Of a stretch of 64,000 nucleotides of DNA, positions 39,987 to 48,320 are shown in pieces (position 1 is the first letter of the stretch; each line of letters opens with the position of its first letter). The notes beneath the pieces were generated by a model. The model was not told the DNA's origin. It saw only the letters and a list, made by a program, of their open reading frames with translations, and ran no database searches. This DNA comes from Nocardia pseudobrasiliensis NBRC 108224. Its GTDB lineage: Bacteria; Actinomycetota; Actinomycetes; Mycobacteriales; Mycobacteriaceae. The stretch lies in the NCBI RefSeq assembly GCF_001613105.1, contig NZ_BDBS01000036.1, positions 1 to 64,000 on the forward strand. The letters run 5' to 3'. Position numbers and translations under genes: made by a program.

Positions 39987-41242
39987 GCGCACGCCTCGGC
40001 GCGATCGCGCAGCAGCGAGCGCTCGGCGTCGTTGGCGGTCAGCTCCGCCGCGCGCGCGAATGCCGCCCGTGCCTGCGCCGAGCGCCCGAGCCGCGCGAGC
40101 AGATCCGCGCGCACGGCGTGCAGCGGGTGATATCCGTCCAGGGTGCCGGTGGCCGCGACCGCGTCGACGAGTTCCAGCCCCGCCGCGGGCCCGTGCACCA
40201 TCGCGATCGCCACCGCCCGGTTCAGTTCCACGATCGGCGACGGAAAGCGCTGGGCCAGTTGCGCGTACAGGCCCGCGATGCGACGCCAGTCGGTCTCCTC
40301 GGCGGTGGCGGCCATCGCGTGCACGGCCGCGATCGCCGCCTGCAGCGCGTAGGTCCCCGGCAGCACATCGCGTTCCCGAGCGCGGGCGTGGGCCCGGCCC
40401 AGGGCCGCGAAGCCGCGCCGCACGAGCAGCCGATCCCATCGGGTGCGGTCCTGATCCGGTAGCAGCACAAGGCGATTCGCCTCGTCGCTGCGGGCGCGGA
40501 TGCGCGAGGCCTGCAATTCCAGCAGCGCGCACAGCCCGTGTACCTCGGGTTCGCCGGGTAGTAGCCCGCCGAGGATGCGGCTCAGGCGCAGGGCGTCCTC
40601 GCAGAGTTCGACCCGCACCCAGTCCCGGCCCGACGTCGCGGCATAACCCTCGTTGAAGATCAGGTAGATCACCTCGAGCACCGCCGTCAATCGACCGGCC
40701 AGTTCATCGCTGCCCGGCACCTCGTACGGCAGCCCTTCAGCCCTGATCACCCGCTTGGCCCGCACGATCCGTTGCGACACAGTCGCTTTGGGAACCACAT
40801 AGGCCCGTGCGATCTCCTCGGCGGTCAGGCCGCCGACCATCCGCAGCGTCAATGTCACCTGGGCCTGCCGCGACAGCGCCGGATGGCAGGCGGTGAACAC
40901 CATTCGCAGCAGATCGTCGGTGATTCCCGAGTCGATCTCCGAATCCCGTGCGCCACCATGCTGTTCGGTGAGCAGATCGTGCCCGAGCAGGGGCAGTTTG
41001 CGCGCGAAGGTCACATCGCGGCGGATCCGGTCCACGGCGCGGCGCTTGGCCACGCGCATGAGCCAGCCGCCCGGATTCGCCGGAATCCCTTCGCGCGGCC
41101 ACTGTTCCAGGGCAGCCACGAGGGCGTCCTGGGCCAGTTCCTCGGCGGTGTCGATATCACCGGCCAACCGGGTCAGTCCCGCCACCAGCTGCGGCCATTC
41201 GATCCGCCACGCCGCCTCGACCGCCCGATGCTCGGCACTCAT
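39977..41242 (-). CDS. ECF42-type RNA polymerase sigma factor with C-terminal DUF6596/TPR-like extension
   Basis: A 421-residue sigma factor. Sigma region 2 is seen in AEELAQDALVAALEQW and GWLMRVAKRRAVDRIRR, region 4 in LTAEEIARAYVVPKATVSQRIVRAKR. The long C-terminal extension (about 190-421) with FNEGYAATSGRDWVRV is diagnostic of the ECF42 group, which has no anti-sigma factor and is controlled through the extension. ECF42 genes are typically paired with DGPF/YCII proteins, as here, 13 bases upstream. Confidence 0.9.
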   Translation of the reverse strand: MSAEHRAVEAAWRIEWPQLVAGLTRLAGDIDTAEELAQDALVAALEQWPREGIPANPGGWLMRVAKRRAVDRIRRDVTFARKLPLLGHDLLTEQHGGARDSEIDSGITDDLLRMVFTACHPALSRQAQVTLTLRMVGGLTAEEIARAYVVPKATVSQRIVRAKRVIRAEGLPYEVPGSDELAGRLTAVLEVIYLIFNEGYAATSGRDWVRVELCEDALRLSRILGGLLPGEPEVHGLCALLELQASRIRARSDEANRLVLLPDQDRTRWDRLLVRRGFAALGRAHARARERDVLPGTYALQAAIAAVHAMAATAEETDWRRIAGLYAQLAQRFPSPIVELNRAVAIAMVHGPAAGLELVDAVAATGTLDGYHPLHAVRADLLARLGRSAQARAAFARAAELTANDAERSLLRDRAEACAQE

Positions 41243-41255
41243 CCGCGGTTCGGAC

Positions 41256-41609
41256 TCATCCGTGGTCCAGCTCGCGGATCTCGAGTTCCATCTCCCAGTC
41301 CGGTCCGTGCACGCGCAGGAACCGCGAGGCCCATTCCACCGCCTCGTCGCGCGAGCGCGTCTGCAGCAGGAAGTAGCCCCCGATGATCTCCTTCGATTCG
41401 GTGAACGGCCCGTCCAGCACGGTCTGCTCTCCGCCGGCGAGCCGCAGCCGGGTGGCCTCCTCGATGGGCCGCAGCCCGGCGGTGTCGAGCAGTACGCCCG
41501 CCTTGGTCATCTCCTCGATGAGATTGCCCATCTCCACTTCCAGCCGCGGGTCCGGGCCCTGGACGGGTGCGGTGGCCGGATCGATCCGGATCAGCATCAG
41601 ATAGCGCAT
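41256..41609 (-). CDS. DGPF (YCII-related) domain protein
   Basis: A 117-residue protein of the YCII/DGPF family with the signature DGPFTESKEIIGGYFLL. It is the usual companion and often target of ECF42 sigma factors. Its biochemical function is unknown. It is spaced 13 bases from the sigma gene and 14 from the DHFR-like gene, so all three are one operon. Confidence 0.9.
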   Translation of the reverse strand: MRYLMLIRIDPATAPVQGPDPRLEVEMGNLIEEMTKAGVLLDTAGLRPIEEATRLRLAGGEQTVLDGPFTESKEIIGGYFLLQTRSRDEAVEWASRFLRVHGPDWEMELEIRELDHG

Positions 41610-41623
41610 GATGAGATCCTCCT

Positions 41624-42199
41624 CTACCGCTCGACCCGATAGCGCAGGTAGACCGCGCCGGATTCGAAACTCTTCGATTCGACCAGATCCAGCTCGAGCG
41701 CCGACTTGTCCGGGAACAGCGGCGTCCCGGACCCGATCACCACCGGATGCACGATGATCCGGAACTCATCGATCAGTCCGAGTTGGAGGCACGAGTGCAC
41801 CAGTTTCGGGCTGGCGTAAATCGACATCGTGCCGCCCGGTCGCGCCTTCAGCGCGGCGAACTCATCGGCCAGATCGCCGCGGATCAGCCGCGTGTTCTGC
41901 CATTCGGCTGCTTCCAGCGTGGTGGAGCAGACGATCTTGTCCACGGCGTTCACCCATTCGGCGTGGGCGCGTTCATGTCCCGAGGTCTCCGCGGTGGGCA
42001 GCCCGCTCCAGTATTCGTACATGCCCAGATAGGTCGCGCGGCCGTAGACCGCGGTATCGACATCGGCTCGGATGTGCTCGTCGCCGTAGGCGGCGAGTTC
42101 GTCGCTGTAGGCGCGGAAGGTCCATTCGAACCCCATCCCCTGCCCCGACGACACATATCCGTCCGCTGTGACGTGCTCCAAAGCCACCAATTTCCGCAT
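41624..42199 (-). CDS. Dihydrofolate-reductase-like (RibD C-terminal) protein
   Basis: A 191-residue protein of the DHFR/RibD_C superfamily: start RKLVALEHVTADGYVSS, YGRATYLGMYEYW, and LVHSCLQLGLIDEFRIIVHPVVIGSG. These small reductase-like proteins often occur with DGPF and ECF42 genes and are stress-linked, but a substrate is not known. ATG 42199 begins the first strand; it leads the operon. Confidence 0.85.
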   Translation of the reverse strand: MRKLVALEHVTADGYVSSGQGMGFEWTFRAYSDELAAYGDEHIRADVDTAVYGRATYLGMYEYWSGLPTAETSGHERAHAEWVNAVDKIVCSTTLEAAEWQNTRLIRGDLADEFAALKARPGGTMSIYASPKLVHSCLQLGLIDEFRIIVHPVVIGSGTPLFPDKSALELDLVESKSFESGAVYLRYRVER

Positions 42200-42274
42200 G
42201 GGCTCATCCTCTCGGTCTCCAGGCCGTTTTCGGCCTCTCACCTGACCGTCGAACGAGCCCACGCGGAATCGACA

Positions 42275-43834
42275 TCACTTCACCGAAATTTTCACCGTCG
42301 CCGTTTTCGTGGTGGCCGGGAGCTTGGTCGTATCGACCGCGAGGATCTCCCCGGTGTCCTGGGTACCGTTGGGCAGGGTCTTGGCCTTCAGGCCGAACGG
42401 CGGATTGTCCCCGGTGATTCCGGCCAGGCCGAAGTCGCTGTCGTTGGAGATGTAGAGGGTCTTGCCGCCGTCGCGGGTGGCCACGCCCTCGATCTTGTCG
42501 TGGCCGAAGAAGGTCCCGTCGGCGGCGAGCTTGTCGACCAGTCCGGCCAGATCCAGATTCGACTTCTTGGCCACCGGCGTGATCCCGGCGCGTCGCAGGG
42601 CGGCGACGCCGTCGGCGGTCGACACCGCGCCGACGTAGACCTCGAGCGGTTTACCGTCGACCAGCAGGCCGAGTTTGGGGTCGTAATGCGCGTCGGGCAC
42701 GCTCGACCGGGGCCCGACATCGGTCGCGCCGGACAGGTCGATGGTCCACAGCTTCTTGTTCGCCTTGGGCGCGAGTTTGCCGTCGCGCTCGTCGACCACG
42801 AAGGTGTTCGCCCCGGTCGCGGTGATCTCCGAGACCGCGAGCTGGCTCTTGGGATCCTCGAGCGGATAGACGAACTCCCGCACCGCCTTGTTCGCCAGAT
42901 CCACCGTCACGATCCGGGTCATCGGCACCTCGCGCGCCGAACCCGCGCCGGGGGCCTGCAGACCGCTCTGGATCACACCCACCAGCGTCTTGCCGTCGGG
43001 GGTGACGGTGAGGCCCTCCATGCCCTGATTCGGGGTGCGCAGCGAAAGTTCCTGGGGCAGGCCGTTACCCGGCGCGAGCCGCTCGATCTCGGTGCCGCTC
43101 GCATCGAAATGCACCAGGAACGGGCCGTATTCGTCGCTGATCCAGAAGGTGCCGTCCGCCAGCGCGACCAGGCCCTCGGTGTCCAGGCCGTGATCGGTGG
43201 GCGGCAGCGGATTGCCGTCCAGACCGCGCATGGTCTCTCCCGTCGGCGCGGAGGTGTCGACCAGGCCGTTGAACCTGACGCCCGCCTTGTTCTTCAGCTC
43301 GATGGTCGATTCCAGGGTGGCCTTGGTCCCGGCCAGTTTGAACTTGCCGATCTTGGGCGTGAAATCCGGTGTGGGGGTGATCTTCTCGTTCTTCTTCGGC
43401 CCGTCGGCGTTCGGTCCGCGATCGGTCAGGCCGTAGAACTCGTCGGACGAACCCGGCACCGGCGTGAAGGCCGAGCCGAAACCGCTGGCCTGCACCGTGA
43501 TTCCGCCGTACTGTCCGAGCGGCGGAATATCGGTGGTGTAGAGCCGCACGGCGTCGGTGGTGGTGACGGTGAGGGTGTCGTCACCGGTGTATCCGGCCTG
43601 CGGGGTGTAGACGTACGAGCCGTCGCCGCGTCGTTCGAGCTTGCCGTGCCGCGGGGCGCTCACGCCCACGGCCGCGGTGCCGCCGGTCTGCTTCAGCAGC
43701 TCGTCCGCGCTGATGACCAGCGGATGGCCCTTGTCGGTGCGCAGCCCCTGCGCGTCGCCCCCGGACGAACAGGCGGCCGCCGCGCCCACCGCGGCGGCGA
43801 GAACGACGAAACTGATACGGCGATTTACACTCAC
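42275..43834 (-). CDS. Lipoprotein with phytase-like esterase (beta-propeller) domain
   Basis: A 519-residue secreted lipoprotein. The N-terminus has a signal sequence with lipobox AAACSS (Cys22 region), then a beta domain (about 35-95) with a GDDTLTV motif. The main domain is of the esterase-like phytase type: GSSDEFYGLTDRGPNADGP, LDTEGLVALADGTFWISDEYGPF, NQGMEGLTVTPDG, KIEGVATRDGGKTLYISNDSDFG. Acidic residues in these loops usually bind calcium. A surface phosphoester or ester hydrolase is inferred. The start is GTG 43834. Confidence 0.85.
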   Translation of the reverse strand: MSVNRRISFVVLAAAVGAAAACSSGGDAQGLRTDKGHPLVISADELLKQTGGTAAVGVSAPRHGKLERRGDGSYVYTPQAGYTGDDTLTVTTTDAVRLYTTDIPPLGQYGGITVQASGFGSAFTPVPGSSDEFYGLTDRGPNADGPKKNEKITPTPDFTPKIGKFKLAGTKATLESTIELKNKAGVRFNGLVDTSAPTGETMRGLDGNPLPPTDHGLDTEGLVALADGTFWISDEYGPFLVHFDASGTEIERLAPGNGLPQELSLRTPNQGMEGLTVTPDGKTLVGVIQSGLQAPGAGSAREVPMTRIVTVDLANKAVREFVYPLEDPKSQLAVSEITATGANTFVVDERDGKLAPKANKKLWTIDLSGATDVGPRSSVPDAHYDPKLGLLVDGKPLEVYVGAVSTADGVAALRRAGITPVAKKSNLDLAGLVDKLAADGTFFGHDKIEGVATRDGGKTLYISNDSDFGLAGITGDNPPFGLKAKTLPNGTQDTGEILAVDTTKLPATTKTATVKISVK

Positions 43835-43939
43835 TCGCGCTGTCTATCGTGGCCAGGCGACGCCCGGACGACCGGCCGGTGAACATCGCGAACGATTACT
43901 TCTTGACGGAAATGCCCTGATTCGCTTGGCTGCTGGTTG

Positions 43940-44740
43940 ATGAAAATCGCAGCCTTGCCGCGGCTCGCAGCCTTGCTCGCCGCCGCCTTCTCACTCGTCG
44001 TTCCCGCCAATTGCGCCGCCCAGCCCAACGCGGTCGTCCTACCGCCGCGCGGTGCGGGCGTCGACTACCAGATCGGCGGCCCGTACGCCCCGCCCGAGGG
44101 CGTGCGTATCGTCACTCGCGATCACAAGGTCGCACCCGCCGATGGGCTCTACAACATCTGCTATGTCAATGCCTTCCAGACCCAACCGGGCGGGGAGGAC
44201 CAGTGGGACCCGGACCTGCTGCTGCGCGACGCCGACGGCCGGCCCGTCGTCGACGAGAAGTGGGGCGAGACCCTGCTCGACATCCGCACCGTGGACAAGC
44301 AGACCCGCATCGCCGACAAGGTGAACGGCTGGATCGACGAATGCGCCGCCGAGCGCTATCAGGCCGTCGAACTCGACAACTACGACAGCTACGACCGCTC
44401 GAAGAAACTGCTCACCACCGATCAGGCGCAGTCCTATATACGCCGCCTGTCCGGCCACGCCCACGACAAGGGTCTGGCCGTGGCGCAGAAGAACGCCGCC
44501 GAACTGTCGAACAACCACGCCCGCAACGGCCTGGACTTCGCCGTCGCCGAACAGTGCGGCGACACCGGGGAGTGCGGCGACTACGTGACCGCCTTCTCCG
44601 ACAATGTCATCGATGTCGAATACACCGACGCGGGCCTCGCGGCGGCGTGCGAGCAGGTCGGATCGCGGATCAGCATCGTGCAGCGCGATGAGGACGTGGT
44701 TCCCGCGGGCGCGAGCGGCTACCTGCGCCGCACCTGCTGA
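43940..44740 (+). CDS. Secreted GH114-like (endo-alpha-1,4-polygalactosaminidase family) protein
   Basis: A 266-residue protein with a clear signal peptide (about 28 residues ending near NCAAQ). The mature part matches the GH114 barrel: VRIVTRDHKVAPADGLYNICYVNAF, RYQAVELDNYDSYDRS with the conserved Glu and Asp, and KGLAVAQKNAAEL. GH114 members cleave galactosamine-containing polymers; the substrate here is unproven. ATG 43940 is used; TTG 43937 is also in frame. Confidence 0.82.
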   Translation: MKIAALPRLAALLAAAFSLVVPANCAAQPNAVVLPPRGAGVDYQIGGPYAPPEGVRIVTRDHKVAPADGLYNICYVNAFQTQPGGEDQWDPDLLLRDADGRPVVDEKWGETLLDIRTVDKQTRIADKVNGWIDECAAERYQAVELDNYDSYDRSKKLLTTDQAQSYIRRLSGHAHDKGLAVAQKNAAELSNNHARNGLDFAVAEQCGDTGECGDYVTAFSDNVIDVEYTDAGLAAACEQVGSRISIVQRDEDVVPAGASGYLRRTC

Positions 44741-44741
44741 T

Positions 44742-45220
44742 CAGCCCGCGACACCGCGGTATTCGCGTTCGGTTCGCGTCACCAGCTCGGCCACGGGCGA
44801 TACGTCGCGCACGCCGCTCGCGGAATGTCCGGCGCTGAAGAAGTTCCGCCACGGACTCGACGAAACTCGCGATATCGGCGAAGACCAGGGTGCCGACCCC
44901 GTGCGACTCATCGACGACCGGCGCGGGGGATCCGACCGAGGTGATCACCAACTCGGTCGGCTGCTCGCACAGCACGGCCAGATCCGCGCGCATCCGGCTG
45001 TTGGTGCGGTGCACGATCAGATTCGCCGCGACCGCCCGCGCGCCGGATGTGAATCTCGGTGAGCCATCGGGCCAATTCGTCGCTGGTACGGGCATTGGCG
45101 GTCGGAAACGCCCCGACGACGCCCGCCTCCGCCGCGGCGATCCGGACCCGACACCAGGAACATCGGCGCGGCGATCAGCGGCAGGGTCAGGCGGCCGCGG
45201 AGTTCCTCGAAAGTGCTCAT
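44742..45220 (-). pseudogene. Nitronate monooxygenase (NMO) gene, frameshifted and internally deleted
   Basis: Starting at ATG 45220 the N-terminus is normal (TFEELRGRLTLPLIAAPMFL) but frame is lost after VSG. The continuation GVVGAFPTANARTSDELA is in another frame, NLIVHRTNSRMRADLAVL to GVGTLVFADIASFVE in a third, and the true C-terminal tail (GHSASGVRDVSPVAELV, stop 44744-44742) follows with about 150 residues of the barrel missing. At least three disruptions are needed. The start overlaps the stop of an alpha/beta-hydrolase remnant as ATGA, recalling a former operon. Confidence 0.8.
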
Positions 45221-45322
45221 GCGCCTATCTCATCCGAATCACGGGTCGATACGCCATCCAAGATCGTATGGGCAACCCGGGCGGAGTTGTCCCACATCGG
45301 CATATGACCGCAGTCGCGCCTC
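45217..45322 (-). pseudogene. C-terminal remnant of an alpha/beta hydrolase
   Basis: Upstream of the NMO start, the same strand encodes DCGHMPMWDNSARVAHTIL and ends TGA 45219-45217. GHMPMWDNP-like tails with this His are typical of alpha/beta-fold hydrolases. The rest of the gene is missing: at about 45308-45320 the sequence passes into a remnant on the other strand. The 5' boundary is approximate. Confidence 0.65.
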
Positions 45323-45555
45323 GACCCTCTGCGCCGCCTCGACTCCCCCGAGCTGTACACGGACACGCTGCGCCGCTATCTCGACAACGGCCAGCACATC
45401 GAATCCACGGCCCGCGAACTGATCGTCCACCCCAACACCGTTCGCTACCGCATCGACCGTTTCCGCGCCGTCACCAACGCTGACCCCCGCAAACCGGTTG
45501 TCGCCCTGGAGCTCTGGTGGGCCCTGCAACGCGCGCGCCTGCATCGGGACCGGTG
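45308..45555 (+). pseudogene. C-terminal remnant of a PucR/CdaR-type regulator
   Basis: The plus strand is open from just after TGA 45305-45307 to TGA 45553-45555 and encodes the PucR-type HTH: LRRYLDNGQHIESTARELIVH followed by PNTVRYRIDRF, then the usual short tail. About 400 N-terminal residues are missing and no start is present. It abuts the opposite-strand hydrolase remnant, marking a deletion or rearrangement point. Confidence 0.75.
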
Positions 45556-45585
45556 AGCGCGGGCAGGTCGTAGAATTCTCGGATC

Positions 45586-45969
45586 ATGGGCATGTTCTCT
45601 GCGTTCGAGGGCCTCGAGGTGGAGCAGGTCCGAGTTTCGTGGTCGCTTCGGCTCGTGTTCGAGGTGGGCTCGGCCGGGGCGGCGGCGACCTTCGTCGACC
45701 TCGCCAACTTCATGTTCACCGATGCCGAGGGCTGTAAGTCGGAGGTGAGTGTCGAGCAGGATCCGAGCACCGCGGCGCCGGTGCTCGGTCTGCTGCATCA
45801 CCGGGTGTCCGGAGCCCGGGTCGATCAGTGGGAGCTGGAATTCGCCTTCGATACCGGGGCTCGGCTGGTCTGCCCGCCGGATCCGCGATTCGAGGCGTGG
45901 TCGGCGCGGCTACCCGACGGAGGCATGATCTACTGCCCGCCCGGCGGCGGAGTCGGCAGCCCCGACTGA
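45586..45969 (+). CDS. Hypothetical protein (DUF6188-like)
   Basis: A 127-residue protein beginning MGMFSAFEGLEVEQVR, with GRVSGARVDQWELEF-like and LVCPPDPRFEAWSARL segments resembling a small beta-rich family found in actinobacteria (DUF6188-like). No catalytic motif is evident. ATG 45586 or 45592 may be the start. Its last 60 bases overlap the convergent MFS gene. Confidence 0.6.
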   Translation: MGMFSAFEGLEVEQVRVSWSLRLVFEVGSAGAAATFVDLANFMFTDAEGCKSEVSVEQDPSTAAPVLGLLHHRVSGARVDQWELEFAFDTGARLVCPPDPRFEAWSARLPDGGMIYCPPGGGVGSPD

Positions 45970-47115
45970 GATTCCCGGCGCGGGCAGCAGGCCGATCGCC
46001 GCGGCCGCGAGCAACGCCACCGCACCGGCGCACATCGGCACCGCACTCGTCGACGTCGCGTCGACGACCAGTCCGCCCAGCAGCGCTCCCGAGGCGAACG
46101 TGGCCTGGAACGACGCGGTGAACAGCACGGTCGCCCCCTCGGCCGATCGGGGCGCCGAACGCGCGAACCACGCCTGCGAGCACGCCGGCACGGTGCCGTA
46201 GGCCATGCCCCACACCACCAGCAGCGCGAGCGCGCCGACCGGCCAGCGCCCGAGCACCGGCAACAACAGCACCGCCACCGCGATCGCCACCGCGCTGACG
46301 GCGAACGTGCCACGCAGACCGCGCACCAAAGTCCTACTGGTACAGAGCGTTCCGACAACCCCGGCGATCCCGTACACGAACAGATATCCGCCGACCGAAC
46401 CGATTCCGGCGACATCGCGCAGCAGCGGCGCGACATAGGTGTAGGCACCGAACTGCGCGACCACCACCAACGCGGTGACCACCAATCCACTGCGCACCCC
46501 GGGCTCCCGCAATAGTCCGAAAAGCACTGCCGCACTGGTGGTTCGACTGACCGGGAGCGGCGGCAACACCCGCACCAGCGCCCCGGCCACCACCGCCGAC
46601 AACCCGCACAGCACCGCGAACGGCACCCGCCAGCCCGCCCCCTGCCCGAGCTGTGTTCCCAGCGGAACCCCGAGCACCGACCCGATCGGCACCGCCGCGA
46701 ACACGATCGCCGTGGCGGTCGGCACCGCCGCCGCTTTCACCAGCCGCGGCGACAACCCGGCCCCGATCGACCAATATCCCCCGATCACCACCCCCACCAA
46801 GGCCCGCCCCACCAACACCACCCCATAATTCGGCGCCACGGCGACAAGCAAATTCGCCCCCGCCAGAACCCCCATGAACCCCGCCAAAATCACCCGCCGA
46901 TCGAACCGCCCCACCACCACTACGGCCACCGGCGCGCAAATCAGCGCCACAAACCCGGGCAGCGTCAACAACAACCCACCGGTCCCAGCCGAAACCTTGA
47001 ATTCCCCCACAATAGAATTCAACAGCCCGATCGGCAGTATCTCACTGGTGACAATGGTGAATATCCCTGCCGACAGGCACACCACACCGACCCAACGTCG
47101 CAATGTTTCGGACAC
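45910..47115 (-). CDS. MFS transporter (DHA1, 12-span)
   Basis: A 401-residue transporter with 12 hydrophobic spans, of the AraJ/NepI/arabinose-efflux type: ILPIGLLNSIVGEFKVS, the motif A region VVVGRFDRRVILAG, and VWGMAYGTVPACSQAWF. Export of a drug or metabolite is likely. GTG 47115 is preferred since GGAAGG lies six bases upstream; ATG 47133 has no usable site. Overlap of 60 bp with the convergent small gene is notable. Confidence 0.88.
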   Translation of the reverse strand: MSETLRRWVGVVCLSAGIFTIVTSEILPIGLLNSIVGEFKVSAGTGGLLLTLPGFVALICAPVAVVVVGRFDRRVILAGFMGVLAGANLLVAVAPNYGVVLVGRALVGVVIGGYWSIGAGLSPRLVKAAAVPTATAIVFAAVPIGSVLGVPLGTQLGQGAGWRVPFAVLCGLSAVVAGALVRVLPPLPVSRTTSAAVLFGLLREPGVRSGLVVTALVVVAQFGAYTYVAPLLRDVAGIGSVGGYLFVYGIAGVVGTLCTSRTLVRGLRGTFAVSAVAIAVAVLLLPVLGRWPVGALALLVVWGMAYGTVPACSQAWFARSAPRSAEGATVLFTASFQATFASGALLGGLVVDATSTSAVPMCAGAVALLAAAAIGLLPAPGISVGAADSAAGRAVDHASVG

Positions 47116-47227
47116 ATCGTTCCTTCCGGTCATCCTGGCTCGAGTGGCGCGCCACCTCCCAGTAGACCGACTTTCTGCACCCGAGTCCGGCGGATTTCAG
47201 ACGCCATAGCCAACGACGCGGGGGTGA

Positions 47228-47449
47228 CTAAACCTTTTGATAATTTCTTATATCGTCGACGATTTCCGCCAGCCGATAAGGACCGGTGGTATCCGATTCG
47301 ATTACACGATCCGCGAGGTGACGGGTGGTGTGTGTGGTGTGCAGGGCCCGGTAGTGGGAGTAGGTGATCGGCATCCGAGCGGCGATGCGGTCGTGATTCT
47401 CGGCGGTGCGGAGGTTAATGTGGCTGATCGACGGCAGGTGGCCGACCAT
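47228..47449 (-). pseudogene. Possible C-terminal remnant of a P-loop kinase/ATPase
   Basis: A 73-residue frame in an AT-richer 348-bp gap. The product contains INLRTAENHDRIAARMPITY and HLADRVIESDTTGPYRLAEI, which recall the lid and final helix of small P-loop kinases, but no Walker A is encoded upstream, where the frame runs open into the divergent AraC gene without a start. It is either a truncated remnant or a small unknown protein. The rest of 47116-47481 shows no other feature. Confidence 0.3.
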
Positions 47450-47481
47450 GACCGCGTAACGGCCGGGTGAGGAGTAAACGG

Positions 47482-48246
47482 GTGCATTCCGATCTCTCGC
47501 CGGAAACGGCTGCGGGCGAAGGACTTCCGCTGCTGTACGTCAAGCACGGCAGGCTCGATCGAGGCCACCACATGGCCTTCCATCAGCATCCCCACCACCT
47601 CATCGCCTGGGCGCCGGGCGCGACGGTGATCATGCGCACCGAAACCCACAACTGGCTCATACCGCCGACCCACGGCCTCTGGGTGCCCGCCGCGACGGCA
47701 CATGCGGTGGATGTGGTCCATTCCGGCCACACCTATTCGATCGCCGTCGACGCCCGCAGATCCAGCCGCTGGACCGAACCCACCGGCCTGCTGATCACCC
47801 CGCTGGTCCGTGAACTCATCGCCTACCTCGACACCCACACCGATTCCGATGCCACCCGAACCCGCATCGAAACGGTCCTGCTCGACGTGCTCGAGGCCGC
47901 CCCCTCCTGCTGCCTGCCCGTACCGCTACCGACCGACCCGCGCATCCGAGCCATCGCCGACGCCCTGCTCACCAATCCCGCCGACCAGCGCGACCTGGCC
48001 GCCTGGGGTCATGAGGTCAGCGCGGGCGTACGCACCCTGACCCGCCTGTTCTCCAACGAGACCGGAATGACCTTCGCCCGCTGGCGCACTCACGTCCGTG
48101 TCGGCGCGGCCCTGCCCCACCTCGCCCGCGGCGCGTCCATCGGCGCCACCGCCCGCGCCGTCGGCTATCGCAAACCGGGGGCCTTCAGCGATGCGTTCCA
48201 GCGCGTCACCGGTCAGGCCCCGAGCAGGTATTCCGCACAGTCCTAG
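47482..48246 (+). CDS. AraC-family regulator with cupin sensor
   Basis: A 254-residue regulator. The N-terminal cupin-like domain (about 15-100) has GHHMAFHQHPHHLIAWAPG and PPTHGLWVPAATAH; the C-terminal half (about 160-250) has the double HTH: LAAWGHEVSAGVRTLTRLF and IGATARAVGYRKPGAFSDAF. GTG 47482 is chosen because GAGGAG lies seven bases upstream. It diverges from the MFS gene across the gap at 47.1-47.5 kb and may control it. Confidence 0.9.
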   Translation: MHSDLSPETAAGEGLPLLYVKHGRLDRGHHMAFHQHPHHLIAWAPGATVIMRTETHNWLIPPTHGLWVPAATAHAVDVVHSGHTYSIAVDARRSSRWTEPTGLLITPLVRELIAYLDTHTDSDATRTRIETVLLDVLEAAPSCCLPVPLPTDPRIRAIADALLTNPADQRDLAAWGHEVSAGVRTLTRLFSNETGMTFARWRTHVRVGAALPHLARGASIGATARAVGYRKPGAFSDAFQRVTGQAPSRYSAQS

Positions 48247-48320
48247 CCGCACGAAATCATCGCGCGATCTCCACCGGACGGCCACATTCCGGCCGGGTTC
48301 GCCCGGCTAGGCTCGATGCG

